Shown in pieces: positions 22,441-31,470 of a stretch of DNA of 64,000 bases (the stretch's first letter is position 1; each line of letters starts with the position of its first letter). The notes below the pieces were generated by a model. That model ran no database searches. It was not told where the DNA came from and saw nothing but the letters and a program-made list of their open reading frames with translations. Both the position numbers and the translations under genes were made by a program. Source of the DNA: JABDIP01 sp965250245 (GTDB lineage: Bacteria > Pseudomonadota > Alphaproteobacteria > DSM-16000 > Inquilinaceae); NCBI GenBank assembly GCA_965250245.1, contig OZ252296.1, positions 2,790,001 through 2,854,000 on the forward strand. The letters are read 5' to 3'.

Positions 22441-25400
22441 ATGAACCTGACCGGATTTGCCCTGAAGAACACCCGGGTGACGGCGCTGGTCGTCGCCATG
22501 CTGGCCATCGCCGGGGTGGTGCTCTTCTCCAATTTCCCCTCCAAGGAGGACCCGGAGGTCACGGTCCGCGAGGCGGTGGTGGCGGCGTATTTCCCCGGCA
22601 TGTCGCCGGAGCGGGTGGAGAACCTGATCACCCGCCAGCTGGAGCGCCAGATCCGCCTGATCCCCGAGGTCAAGGACATCAAGTCCAGCTCCAAGACCGG
22701 CGTCGCGATCATCCATGTGGTGGTTTATGACCGCTTCTTCGAGATGGAGCCGATCTGGCAAAACCTTCGCAACAAGATGGCCGAGGCCCGACCCACGCTG
22801 CCCCAGGGCACCATCGGGCCCTTCGTCAACAGCGATTTCGGCGATGTCAACGTGGCCACCGTGGCGCTCACCGCCGACGGCTTCTCCTTCGAGGAGATGC
22901 GCAAGGTGGCCCGCGACATCCGCGATGAGCTCTACACCGTGGACGGCATCCGCCGGGTCGAGCTGCACGGGGTGCAGCAGGAACGCATCTATCTGGAGAC
23001 CACGAACGCCCGCCTGGCCCGCTACGGCCTGTCGCCGGACGAGCTGATCGAGACGCTGGAGGCCCAGAACATCATCCTGCCCGGCGGCCGGGTGGAGATC
23101 GGCGGCTACGGCACCGTGGTCGAGCCGAGCGGCAATTTCGACTCCATCGAGGACATCCGCAACACGGTCATCACCATCCCGTCGACGGAACAGGTCGCCT
23201 ATCTGCGCGACATCGTCACGGTGCGCCGGGCCTATGAGGACCCGGCCCAGTCGCTGGCCTATTACGACGGAAAGCCGGCCATCGTGCTGGCCGTCTCCAT
23301 GCAGAAGACCGGCGTCAACGTGCTCGATTTCGGCCCCCGGCTGAAGGATCGCATCGCCGAGATCGAGACCGATCTGCCGATCGGCTACGCGCTCGACTTC
23401 GCCACCTACCAGGCGGACTACGTCGAGGAGTCGGTCGAGGGCGTCACCCTCAACGTCTATGAGACGCTGGGCATCGTGCTGGCCATGGTGATGCTGTTCC
23501 TGGGCTGGCGCACCGGGCTGATCGTCGGCTCGATCGTGCCGCTGACCATGCTGGTCTCGCTGGTCTTCATGAGCGTGCTGGGCATCGAGCTGCAGCGGGT
23601 CAGCCTGGCGACCATGATCATCGCGCTCGGCCTGCTGGTCGACAACGGCATCGTCATCGCCGAAGACATCGGCCGCCGCATGGCCGAGGGCGCCAGCCGG
23701 GCGGAAGCGGCGATGGGCACCGGCAAGCAACTCTCGCTGCCGCTGCTGACTTCGTCGCTTACCACCATCCTGGCCTTCATGCCGCTGATGATGGCCAGCG
23801 ACAGCTCCGGCGAATACATGCGCTCCATGTCCATGGTGGTGCTGATCGCCCTGCTCAGCTCCTGGGTGCTGGCAATGACCTTCACCCCGCTGCTGTGCAA
23901 ATGGTTCATGGCGGTGCCGAAGAAGACGCCGGCACAGGTCAAGGCCGCCTTCGACACCCCGATCTACCGGATCTACATCGCGGTCCTGAAGTTCCTGCTG
24001 CGAGCCCGGGTGCCCTTCGTGGTGGCGATTGCGGCCGGGCTGTTCGGCGGCTTCACCATGCTGGCCCAGGTGCCGGAGCAGTTCTTCCCGGAATCCTCCC
24101 GCAACCAGTTCTACGTCTATCTCGACCTGCCCAACGGCGCCACCACCCGTGCGACCGACGAGACGGTGCGCGACGTCATCGGCTGGCTCGGCGACGAGGC
24201 CGCCAATCCCGAGGTGCAGTCCAATGTGGCCTATGTGGGCTATGGCGGACCGCGCTTCTTCGTGCCGCTGGCACCGCGCGACGAGGACCCCCACGTCGCC
24301 TTCATCCTGGTGACGGTGGACGAGGCGGAGTCCGTGTCGCCGGTGCAGGAGCGCACCCGCGCCTATCTGGCGGACGCCCATCCGGAAGCCCTGGGACGGA
24401 TCAAGTCCTTCTTCCTGGGCAATTCCGAAACCGGGCTGCTGGAGGTCCGGGTGCGCGGCCGCGACCTGGAGACGGTCTCGGCCTTCGGCGCCGAGGTCGA
24501 GCAGGCGCTCGCCCGGATCCCCGGCGCACTGGACATCCACAACAACTGGGAAAACCGCATCACCAAGATGCAGGTGGAGATCGACCAGGTCCGCGCCCGC
24601 CGCGCCGGCGTGACATCCGAGGAGATCGCCGAGAGCCTGAACACCTATTTCAGCGGCGGCACGGTGACCGCCTATCGCGAGGGCGATCAGGTGATCCCGA
24701 TCGTGCTGCGCGCCGCCAATGCGGAGCGGACCAATCTGGACCGGCTGCGCTCCATCGAGGTCTATTCCTCAAGCGGCGGCCACAGCGTGCTGCTGTCCGA
24801 GGTCGCGGACTTCATCCCCGTCAACCAGTTCAGCCGCATCGAGCGTTTCAACCTGAAGCGCACGGTGACCGTCCAGGCCAAGCATTCCTGGCTGCAGGCG
24901 GTGGAACTGCTGGCGGCGGTCCAGCCGGCGCTTGACGAGATCTCGGCCCGGCTGCCGGCCGGCTATTCGATCGAGATCGGCGGTGAGCCGGAGGACGCGG
25001 CCAAGGGCGAGGAGGCGCTGTTCGAGTTCGTGCCGCACTGCCTGGCGGCGATCGTCCTGATCCTGGTCTGGCAGTTCAACTCCTTCGCCAAGCCGGCGAT
25101 CATCTTCATCACCATCCCGCTCTCCTTCGTCGGGGCGGCGATCGGCCTGATGGCCACCGGGGCCTATATGGGCTTCATGGCGATGCTGGGCTTCCTCAGC
25201 CTGGCCGGCATCATCATCAATAACGCCATCGTGCTGCTGGACCAGATCCAGGTTGAGATCGACGGCGGGGCTACCCCTTACGACGCGGTCATCAACGCCT
25301 CGGTCAGCCGCTTCCAGCCGGTGATGATGACCACCCTGACCACCATCCTCGGCCTGCTGCCGCTGATGATCCCGCCGGACCCGCTGTTCTTCGCCATGGC

Positions 25401-25560
25401 GGTGGTGATCGCCGCCGGCCTGTCGGTCGGCACCATCCTGACCCTGGCGACGGTGCCGGTGCTCTACACCCTGTTCCACGGCGTCAAGCTGCCGCCGCGT
25501 ACGGTCGCGGCGCCCGCCCCGGCACCGGCCCCCGCGAACGCGCCGGCCCCGGCCGAGTAA
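22441..25560 (+). CDS. RND efflux pump permease
   Basis: The 1039-residue inner-membrane protein has the RND plan of 12 transmembrane helices and two large periplasmic loops. It starts with MNLTGFALKN and a first helix near residue 12. The TM4 motif is GLLVDNGIVIAED: the first of the two proton-relay Asp residues typical of AcrB is kept, and the second is Asn, as in some RND subgroups. The C-terminus is a low-complexity Pro/Ala run. Substrates are likely hydrophobic or amphiphilic compounds. It is translated with the adaptor (AGGAG upstream, 3-base gap) and followed by an ion-channel-like gene. Confidence 0.95.
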   Translation: MNLTGFALKNTRVTALVVAMLAIAGVVLFSNFPSKEDPEVTVREAVVAAYFPGMSPERVENLITRQLERQIRLIPEVKDIKSSSKTGVAIIHVVVYDRFFEMEPIWQNLRNKMAEARPTLPQGTIGPFVNSDFGDVNVATVALTADGFSFEEMRKVARDIRDELYTVDGIRRVELHGVQQERIYLETTNARLARYGLSPDELIETLEAQNIILPGGRVEIGGYGTVVEPSGNFDSIEDIRNTVITIPSTEQVAYLRDIVTVRRAYEDPAQSLAYYDGKPAIVLAVSMQKTGVNVLDFGPRLKDRIAEIETDLPIGYALDFATYQADYVEESVEGVTLNVYETLGIVLAMVMLFLGWRTGLIVGSIVPLTMLVSLVFMSVLGIELQRVSLATMIIALGLLVDNGIVIAEDIGRRMAEGASRAEAAMGTGKQLSLPLLTSSLTTILAFMPLMMASDSSGEYMRSMSMVVLIALLSSWVLAMTFTPLLCKWFMAVPKKTPAQVKAAFDTPIYRIYIAVLKFLLRARVPFVVAIAAGLFGGFTMLAQVPEQFFPESSRNQFYVYLDLPNGATTRATDETVRDVIGWLGDEAANPEVQSNVAYVGYGGPRFFVPLAPRDEDPHVAFILVTVDEAESVSPVQERTRAYLADAHPEALGRIKSFFLGNSETGLLEVRVRGRDLETVSAFGAEVEQALARIPGALDIHNNWENRITKMQVEIDQVRARRAGVTSEEIAESLNTYFSGGTVTAYREGDQVIPIVLRAANAERTNLDRLRSIEVYSSSGGHSVLLSEVADFIPVNQFSRIERFNLKRTVTVQAKHSWLQAVELLAAVQPALDEISARLPAGYSIEIGGEPEDAAKGEEALFEFVPHCLAAIVLILVWQFNSFAKPAIIFITIPLSFVGAAIGLMATGAYMGFMAMLGFLSLAGIIINNAIVLLDQIQVEIDGGATPYDAVINASVSRFQPVMMTTLTTILGLLPLMIPPDPLFFAMAVVIAAGLSVGTILTLATVPVLYTLFHGVKLPPRTVAAPAPAPAPANAPAPAE

Positions 25561-25573
25561 GGAGACCAGACCC

Positions 25574-26266
25574 ATGCGCGCCTTCATCCTATCCACGGAC
25601 TCCGCAACCGACGCCGAACCGGCCGCCCGGCCGTTCGACATCCGCGAGCACCGCTTCACCCTGCTGCTGGGCTCTCTGGTCCTGCTGCTCCTGCTGTCGC
25701 CCCTGATGGAAGGCGACGCCGCCGGCAATTTGGTGCTGACGGCGCTGTTCACCCTGGTCATGCTCGCCGCGGTCTTCGCGGCGAGCGGCCGCGGCCGGAC
25801 CCTGGCCATCGCGCTCGGCTTCGCCATGCCCTGGGTCTACGTCACCTGGGTGCATCCGCTCTGGCGGGCCGACGCCACCGACATCCTGGCCAGCATCCTC
25901 ATGATCGGCCTGTCGGTACACGTGCTGTATCTGGTGCTGGCCCGAGTGGTCCGGTCGGACAAGGTCGGCATAGACACGATCTGCGGCGCCATCGCCGCCT
26001 ATCTGCTGATCGGCGTCGTCTGGGCGGTCTGCTACAGCGTCATCGAGGTGCTGATCCCCGGCTCCTTCGGCTTCTCCGACCTGGAGCTGGAGACCGTCTG
26101 GACCCAGCTGCTCTACTACAGCCTGGTCACCCTGACGACGCTCGGCTACGGCGACATCACCCCGATCGGCGCGGTGGCCCGCATGTGGTCGGCCCTGGAG
26201 TCGGTCACCGGCACCCTCTACCTGGCCGTCCTGATCGCGCGCCTGGTGAGCCTCTATCGGCAGTAG
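25574..26266 (+). CDS. K+-channel-like membrane protein
   Basis: The 230-residue protein has about six hydrophobic segments. Its last third is a pore module: a pore helix LLYYSLVTLTTLGYGDITP that contains the selectivity filter GYGD (about residues 197-200), followed by an inner helix ending RLVSLYRQ. There is no TrkA/RCK cytosolic domain. It is the last gene of the lipoprotein, adaptor, pump operon, 13 bases after the pump stop. A counter-ion or membrane-potential function coupled to the pump is an inference; a stress-related K+ channel is the simpler reading. Downstream lies a palindromic repeat. Confidence 0.85.
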   Translation: MRAFILSTDSATDAEPAARPFDIREHRFTLLLGSLVLLLLLSPLMEGDAAGNLVLTALFTLVMLAAVFAASGRGRTLAIALGFAMPWVYVTWVHPLWRADATDILASILMIGLSVHVLYLVLARVVRSDKVGIDTICGAIAAYLLIGVVWAVCYSVIEVLIPGSFGFSDLELETVWTQLLYYSLVTLTTLGYGDITPIGAVARMWSALESVTGTLYLAVLIARLVSLYRQ

Positions 26267-26307
26267 GACTCCGGTCTTTGCTATTGCGGACGCGTTGGCT
26301 TCGAACG

Positions 26308-26445
26308 CCGCGCTCCCCCTCACCCTCCCGCTACGCGGGCCCCTCCCTCTCCCCAAGGAGAGGGAACCTCGAGGCGGCCGCTTGTTCCCCTCTCCTTGGG
26401 GAGAGGGAGGGGCCCGCGTAGCGGGAGGGTGAGGGGGAAGCGCGG
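26308..26445. repeat. long palindromic intergenic repeat, family C copy 1
   Basis: A nearly perfect inverted repeat has arms of about 60 bases. The left arm begins CCGCGCTCCCCCTCACCCTC and the right arm ends in its inverse, with TCCCGCTACGCGGG and CTCTCCCCAAGGAGAG as internal palindromes. A closely related element is at 33162-33308. It sits between the convergent channel gene and the M23 peptidase gene and may act as a bidirectional transcription barrier. Confidence 0.9.
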
Positions 26446-26470
26446 TCTATCCGTCAGAACCTGCCCAAAG

Positions 26471-26998
26471 TCACCGCGCCATCAGCATGGCGTGGGGGTT
26501 GAGGAAGAACATGCGCTGCCAGCCATGCGGGCCGCTCAGATCGACCCAGACATGGGGGATCGGGGTGACCACCGAGTAATGCAGGTGCGGCGGCCGGTTG
26601 GCGGCGTTGCCGGTGGTGCCGACCAGGCCGACCGTCTCGCCCCGGCCGACCCATTGCCAGCGCGCCACGTCGATCCGGCTGAGATGGGCGTAGTAGTGCA
26701 TTCGCCATTTCGGTCCCAGCACCAACACCACATCGCCGCCCCGGCCGAGATCACCCTCGAAGACCACCACGCCCGGCGTCGCCGAGATCACCGGCGTGCC
26801 GGTCGCGGCGAAGATGTCGATGCCCCGATGCACGCCGGAGGCGCCCCAGGGCGCATACCAGAAGGTCTGGTGGTTCCAGTCGTTCTCGTCCGCCCCGTCG
26901 ACCGGGATCACCATCCGCTCCGGCACCAGCAATCCGGCGATCAGCAGCGCGGCGAACAGACCCGCCAGGATCAGAAGGCCGATGCCGAGCCTTTTCAT
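26471..26998 (-). CDS. M23-family (LytM-like) metallopeptidase
   Basis: The 175-residue protein has an N-terminal hydrophobic anchor (LGIGLLILAGLFAALLIAGL) and a short LytM domain. The zinc ligands are visible: HRGID near residue 58 (His and Asp of HxxxD) and HLHY near residue 137 (HxH). Such enzymes cut peptidoglycan cross-links; the domain is close to minimal length. The ATG overlaps the stop of the small upstream gene (ATGA). It faces the periplasm, and the pair is divergent from tctDE. An endopeptidase is the best reading, since all metal ligands are present. Confidence 0.9.
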   Translation of the reverse strand: MKRLGIGLLILAGLFAALLIAGLLVPERMVIPVDGADENDWNHQTFWYAPWGASGVHRGIDIFAATGTPVISATPGVVVFEGDLGRGGDVVLVLGPKWRMHYYAHLSRIDVARWQWVGRGETVGLVGTTGNAANRPPHLHYSVVTPIPHVWVDLSGPHGWQRMFFLNPHAMLMAR

Positions 26999-27300
26999 CT
27001 CAACACCGGCAGGTTTGTGTGTGCCATTGCCTCTTCCAGGGAAAGCTTGCGCACCAAACCCGCGGTATCGACATGCCACACCGTCCATAGTGTCGGCCGC
27101 GTTTGACAACCCAGCATCACGATGTGGCCATCGTCGACGATGTCGATCGGGCCACGATGCGGTGAACCGTAATGGTTGGAATAGGTGGCAACGAACGCAT
27201 CCTTGGCCAAGGCCACCGCATGTTTTGCCGCCACGCGCTGCGTCGCCGCCTCCGCCCGCCGTCGGCGGAGATCGCGCCACCATGCCAAGAACCCGCCCAT
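26995..27300 (-). CDS. unknown small protein coupled to M23 peptidase
   Basis: The 101-residue protein starts MGGFLAWWRDLRRRRAEAAT, an amphipathic, strongly basic N-terminal stretch that could bind the membrane surface. A compact beta-rich part follows (YGSPHRGPIDIVDDGHIVML, then TLWTVWHVDTAG). I do not recognise the family. Its stop overlaps the peptidase start by four bases, so the two are coupled and probably act together. The start at 27300 has an AAGGGG about 11 bases upstream. It is divergent from the response regulator at 27385 with only 84 bases between. Confidence 0.65.
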   Translation of the reverse strand: MGGFLAWWRDLRRRRAEAATQRVAAKHAVALAKDAFVATYSNHYGSPHRGPIDIVDDGHIVMLGCQTRPTLWTVWHVDTAGLVRKLSLEEAMAHTNLPVLR

Positions 27301-27384
27301 CGCCCGTTGATCCCCTTCCCCGCCGGCCCGGATTTCGCCTACCCGGCCGCATGCCCTAGACTGCGGCCCGGGAGGAAACCGGCA

Positions 27385-28050
27385 TTGCGCATCTTGCTGG
27401 TCGAAGATGACAGAACTCTGGCCGACGGGTTGCAGCGGGCGCTGCGCCAGGACGGCTATGCGGTCGACTGGTCGGCGGATGGCGGCGAGGCGGACGACCT
27501 GCTGTCCATGCAGGACTTCGACCTGGTGATCCTGGACCTGACCCTGCCCGGCCTCGACGGGCTCGGCGTGCTCAAGGCGCTCAGGGCCCGCAACACCGCG
27601 ACGCCGGTGATGATCCTGACCGCCCGGGGCGAGCTCGACGACCGTATCCGCGGTCTCGACCTGGGCGCCGACGACTACATGACCAAGCCCTTCGACCTGC
27701 CGGAGTTGGAAGCCCGCGTGCGCGCCCTGTTGCGTCGGGGTGCCGGCATCGCCAACCCGGAGATCGTGCTTGGCCCCCTCGCCTTCGACAGCGTCGGCCG
27801 CACCGCCACCGTCGACGGCAAGGGCATCGAGCTGCCGCGCCGCGAGCTGTCGGTGCTGGAGATCCTCATGGCCCGAGCCGGCAAGGTGGTCAGCAAGGAA
27901 CAGATCGCCGGCCATATCTTCGACTATGACGACGAGGCCGGCCTCGACGCCATCCAGCTCTACATCCACCGGCTGCGCCGCAAGCTGGAGCCGGCCGGCG
28001 TGGTGATCCGCACCGTGCGCGGCCTCGGCTATCTGATGGAGAAGCCATGA
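27385..28050 (+). CDS. tctD: TctD-like OmpR-family response regulator (TTG start)
   Basis: The 221-residue regulator has a receiver domain (LLVEDDRTL, phosphoacceptor in VILDLTLPG near residue 51, MTKPFD) and an OmpR winged helix ending IRTVRGLGYLMEKP. The start is TTG at 27385: GGAGG lies 9 bases upstream and MRILLVEDD is the canonical beginning, whereas no ATG or GTG fits. It overlaps the kinase gene by four bases. The family and partner point to TctD, which controls tricarboxylate uptake. The likely target, tctCBA and its extra binding protein, is 18 kb away at 5475-9834. Confidence 0.85.
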   Translation: MRILLVEDDRTLADGLQRALRQDGYAVDWSADGGEADDLLSMQDFDLVILDLTLPGLDGLGVLKALRARNTATPVMILTARGELDDRIRGLDLGADDYMTKPFDLPELEARVRALLRRGAGIANPEIVLGPLAFDSVGRTATVDGKGIELPRRELSVLEILMARAGKVVSKEQIAGHIFDYDDEAGLDAIQLYIHRLRRKLEPAGVVIRTVRGLGYLMEKP

Positions 28051-29462
28051 CGCCGCGACGCTGGTCCCTGCGCCGCCGGCTGCTCGCCTGGCTGCTGATC
28101 CCCCTGGTGTTGGTCTGCGCCGGGCTGCTGGCCGACACCTATGTCAACGCCATCCGCCAGGCCGACAAGGCCTATGACCGGCTGCTGATGGCCTCGGCCC
28201 TGGCGATCGCCGAGCGCGTCGTCGCCGAGAACGGCCGCATCGAGGTCGACCTGCCATACGTGGCGCTGGAGATGTTCTCCTCCGCCGCCCAGGACCGGGT
28301 GTTCTACCGGGTGACCGGGCCGTCGGAGGAATTCGTCACCGGCTATCGCGACCTGCCCGGCCTGCCGGCCGGCGCGGACGGCGACACCGTCTTCTATGAC
28401 GCCGACTACCGCGGCTCCAAGGTCCGGGTCGCGGTGCTGCGCCAACCGGTCTCCGGCCCGGATGTGCGCGGCGAGGTGCAGATCCAGGTCGCCCAGACCC
28501 GCAACGAGCGCGACCTGCTGGCCCGCGAGATCGTGCTCGGCGCCGGCATCCGCCTGGCCCTGCTGGTGCTGTGCGCCGCCGGGCTGATCTGGGCCGGCGT
28601 CGCCGTCGGCCTGGCGCCGCTGCGCCAGCTTCAGCGGGCGGTCCAGTCGCGCTCGCCGCAGGACCTGGCGCCGCTGGACGGCGAGGTACCGCGCGAGGTC
28701 CGTGCCCTGGTCGCCGCCATCAACGACCTGATGCGGCGGCTGGACGGCAGTATGGGGCGGATGCGCCGCTTCATCGCCGACGCCTCGCACCAGCTCCGCA
28801 CCCCGCTCTCGGCGCTGAAGACCCAGACCGAACTGGCCCTGCGCGCGCCGGACCCGGAGGACGTCCGCGAGAGCCTGACCCGTGTGCATGAGAGCACCCG
28901 GCGCACCAGCCGGCTGGCCGACCAGCTCCTGACCCTGGCCAAGGCCGAGCCCGGCGGCGCGACCTATCGCCAGGACCGCATCGACCTCGCCGCGATCGCC
29001 GAGGCGGTGACCCGCGACTGGGTTCCGGCGGCGTTGGAGCGGTCCGTCGATCTGGGTTTCGAGCGCGACACCCAGACGGCGACCGTCGCCGGCGACGAGA
29101 TGCTCTTGAGAGAGCTGATCAAGAATCTGGTCGAGAACGCTGTTTTGTATGCCGGATCGGGCGCACGGGTGACGGTTCGTGTTGGCGTCGGCGATGCCGG
29201 GCTGCCCTGGCTGGAAGTGGAGGATGACGGGCCCGGGCTCGCCGAGCCGGACCGCACCCTGGTGCTGGAGCGGTTCTACCGCGTGCCCGGCGGCCCCTCC
29301 GATGGCTGCGGCCTGGGGCTCGCCATCGTGAAGGAGATCGCCGAGCGCCATGGCGGCGCAGTCGTGGTGGCCGAGGGCGCCGGCGATCAGGGTCTGCGGG
29401 TTCGGATCGACCTGCCGAAATCGGCGGTGGCCAAAGCCGACGATCGACTGGCCGCGGAGTGA
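28047..29462 (+). CDS. tctE: TctE-like sensor histidine kinase
   Basis: The 471-residue kinase has two transmembrane helices (about residues 13-35 and 165-188) flanking a periplasmic sensor of the 2CSK_N type seen in TctE (ADKAYDRLLMASALAIAERV). It then has HAMP-like and dimerisation segments with phosphoacceptor His in DASHQLRTPL and an ATPase domain (ENAVLY, DDGPGL, GLGLAI). It should sense external carboxylate directly or through a binding protein and phosphorylate TctD. The start overlaps tctD by ATGA. The gene for the OmpA-family protein follows after 70 bases. Confidence 0.88.
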   Translation: MTPRRWSLRRRLLAWLLIPLVLVCAGLLADTYVNAIRQADKAYDRLLMASALAIAERVVAENGRIEVDLPYVALEMFSSAAQDRVFYRVTGPSEEFVTGYRDLPGLPAGADGDTVFYDADYRGSKVRVAVLRQPVSGPDVRGEVQIQVAQTRNERDLLAREIVLGAGIRLALLVLCAAGLIWAGVAVGLAPLRQLQRAVQSRSPQDLAPLDGEVPREVRALVAAINDLMRRLDGSMGRMRRFIADASHQLRTPLSALKTQTELALRAPDPEDVRESLTRVHESTRRTSRLADQLLTLAKAEPGGATYRQDRIDLAAIAEAVTRDWVPAALERSVDLGFERDTQTATVAGDEMLLRELIKNLVENAVLYAGSGARVTVRVGVGDAGLPWLEVEDDGPGLAEPDRTLVLERFYRVPGGPSDGCGLGLAIVKEIAERHGGAVVVAEGAGDQGLRVRIDLPKSAVAKADDRLAAE

Positions 29463-29532
29463 TGTGAGAAAGCTGTTGCGGTCAGGCCCGAAAGTGGCCG
29501 GATGCCGTGACCGACAGACCGGGACTTCGACC

Positions 29533-30495
29533 ATGCGCGCCTTCCATTCCCTCGCTGCCTGCCTCTTTATCACTCTGACAGGCGTCGGAACCGCCATCGC
29601 CCAGGACGTGCCGGGCAGCCAGGACCACCCGGTCCTCGGCCAGCGCTTCCCGGGCTCGGTGATCACCAGCTACGAGGTGGTCGAGTTCGACGAATACGAC
29701 CTGCTGACCGGCCCGGTGCCCAACCGCAACGAGATGGGCGATTTCGAGCATCTGGAAGGGCGTATCACCAAGATCATCTACGAGATCGGCGCCGACCGTT
29801 CGACGCTGGAGGTCATGCGCACCTACGAGAACGCCTTCAAGGCCGGCGATTTCGAGACCCTCTACGGCTGCAAGAACGAAGACTGCGGCGGCCGCGGCTT
29901 CAACCACCAGGTCGTGCCCTACATCGCCCGCTTCGCCGAGAACTATTCCGACCAGCGCTATCGCGCCGTCCGCGCCGACGGGCCCGACGGCGCCACCTTC
30001 CTGTCGCTCTACATCGTCCGCAACACGTCGGAAGGCGGCTCCCGCGCCGGCTGGACCTACGCCCGGCTGGTGGTGATCGAGACCGAGCGGATGCAGAGCC
30101 AACTCGTCGCCGTGGCCGCCAACGAGATGCGCGACGCCATCGCCGAGACCGGCTCGGTCGCCCTCTACGGCATCCAGTTCGATTTCGACAGCGCCAAGAT
30201 CCTGCCCGCCTCCCGCCCGGCCCTGGACGAGATCGGCAAGCTGCTGGCCGAGGACGCCGCCCTGTCGCTGCACGTGGTCGGCCACACGGACAATGCCGGG
30301 ACCCTGCACTACAACCTGGACCTCTCCCGCAGACGGGCGGAGTCTGTCGTGCAGGACCTGCTCTCGACCTACGGTATCGACGGCAACCGCCTGCAGGCCC
30401 ATGGCGTCGGCTTCCTGGCCCCGGTGGCGTCCAACGACGACGAGGCCGGACGGGCGCTGAACCGCCGGGTCGAGTTGGTGGAGCGCGCGCCCTGA
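29533..30495 (+). CDS. OmpA-family envelope protein with DUF4892-like N-terminal domain
   Basis: The 320-residue protein has a Sec signal peptide ending near TAIAQ (residue 24), a middle domain with GSQDHPVLGQRFPGSVITSY and the YGCKNEDCGG pair of cysteines that resembles DUF4892, and a C-terminal OmpA peptidoglycan-binding domain (about residues 205-315: IQFDFDSAKILPASRP, VVGHTDNAG, LSRRRAESV). It is expected in the periplasm or outer membrane, tethered to peptidoglycan. The start codon at 29533 follows a weak ribosome site. Its position behind tctDE and near an M23 peptidase suggests cell-wall work, but cotranscription is uncertain. Confidence 0.88.
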   Translation: MRAFHSLAACLFITLTGVGTAIAQDVPGSQDHPVLGQRFPGSVITSYEVVEFDEYDLLTGPVPNRNEMGDFEHLEGRITKIIYEIGADRSTLEVMRTYENAFKAGDFETLYGCKNEDCGGRGFNHQVVPYIARFAENYSDQRYRAVRADGPDGATFLSLYIVRNTSEGGSRAGWTYARLVVIETERMQSQLVAVAANEMRDAIAETGSVALYGIQFDFDSAKILPASRPALDEIGKLLAEDAALSLHVVGHTDNAGTLHYNLDLSRRRAESVVQDLLSTYGIDGNRLQAHGVGFLAPVASNDDEAGRALNRRVELVERAP

Positions 30496-30520
30496 CGGCC
30501 GGCTGTCGCCGCCGGCCGTC
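30494..30520 (+). terminator. GC-rich hairpin overlapping OmpA-family stop codon
   Basis: A perfect 10-base stem, GACGGCCGGC (30494-30503) with GCCGGCCGTC (30511-30520), encloses a 7-base loop. There is no T run after it, so it may act as an mRNA-stabilising hairpin or a weak terminator rather than a strong intrinsic one. Confidence 0.45.
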
Positions 30521-30602
30521 GGACCGACGAATGCGCTAGATCATTGCGCCGGCCCCCGCCGTGGGGCATATGCAAGGCACCCTTCCAACGCGCAGGTGCC
30601 CT

Positions 30603-31430
30603 ATGCCGATCAAGAACATCCTCCTGCACATGGCCAATGACGACGCCCATATGCGCCGCTTCGAGACCGCGGTGCACCTGGCGAAGGAGCATGGCGCGCA
30701 TCTGGAGATCGCCTATCTGACCTCGCCGGCCGGCATGCCGGCGGCGATCCAGGGCCGTGGCGCGTCGGCCGCCTATATCGCCGAGGCCACCGCCATCGCG
30801 CGGGAAAAGGCGGCGGCGGTCGAGGAGGAGGTCACCGGGCGCTGCAAGGGCGAAGGCATCCGCTGGAACTGGGAGGTCCTGGAGGGCGACCACAATGAGC
30901 TGCTCGCCGCCCGCAGCTACTACGCCGACCTGATCGTGGTCAGCGAGGACCATGGTTGGGTCGTCGAGGACCATGTCGGCATCTACACCATCGACGATCT
31001 GGTGGCACAGGCCGCCTGCGCCACGCTGGTGCTGCCGGTGGAGTGGGATCCGCAGCCCGTCGGCAAGCGCATCCTGATCGCCTGGAAGGACGTACGCGAG
31101 GCCGCGCATGCGGTGCGCGACGCCATGCCGCTGCTGGAGACCGCCGACAAGGTCTTTGTGCTGACCGCCGACAAGCCGCACAACCGCTTCGAGACCGGCA
31201 CCGACCTCGCCACCTATCTGAAGCGCCACGACATCAGCGCGCAGCAGGAAAGCGATGTCGTCGAGCGCGGCGACACCGCCAAGGTGATCCTGTCCTACGC
31301 CGCCGATCTGAAGGCCGACCTGATCGTGCTCGGCGCCTACAGCCGCCCGCGCTGGCGCGAGGCGCTGCTGGGCGGCGTCACCCAGGACATGCTGAACGAC
31401 TGCCCGATCCCGATCGTGATGTCCCACTGA
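30603..31430 (+). CDS. tandem universal stress protein
   Basis: The 275-residue protein carries two UspA folds: residues 1-145, beginning MPIKNILLHMANDD, and 150-275, beginning GKRILIAWKDVREAAHAVRD and ending VILGAYSRPR-type and GGVTQDMLNDCPIPIVMSH. The second half keeps the G-2x-G-9x-G(S/T)-like end (GAYSRPRWREALLGGVT), so nucleotide binding is possible there. It is cytoplasmic. It is a monocistronic gene downstream of the OmpA-family gene with a weak AGGTG ribosome site. Its function is stress adaptation in general; no ligand can be given. Confidence 0.9.
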   Translation: MPIKNILLHMANDDAHMRRFETAVHLAKEHGAHLEIAYLTSPAGMPAAIQGRGASAAYIAEATAIAREKAAAVEEEVTGRCKGEGIRWNWEVLEGDHNELLAARSYYADLIVVSEDHGWVVEDHVGIYTIDDLVAQAACATLVLPVEWDPQPVGKRILIAWKDVREAAHAVRDAMPLLETADKVFVLTADKPHNRFETGTDLATYLKRHDISAQQESDVVERGDTAKVILSYAADLKADLIVLGAYSRPRWREALLGGVTQDMLNDCPIPIVMSH

Positions 31431-31470
31431 GGGCGGGCGGCGCTGCTGGTCGTCGGAGCTGACAGCGGGC

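Noticed and set aside
21832..24540. 900-codon minus-strand open frame inside the RND genes
   Set aside because: The composition (His/Asp/Gln/Arg-rich) is that of an antisense shadow in a GC-rich genome; the plus-strand RND pump is certain.
26318..26440. Possible CRISPR-like array
   Set aside because: The repetition is a single inverted repeat with internal palindromes, not direct repeats with spacers.
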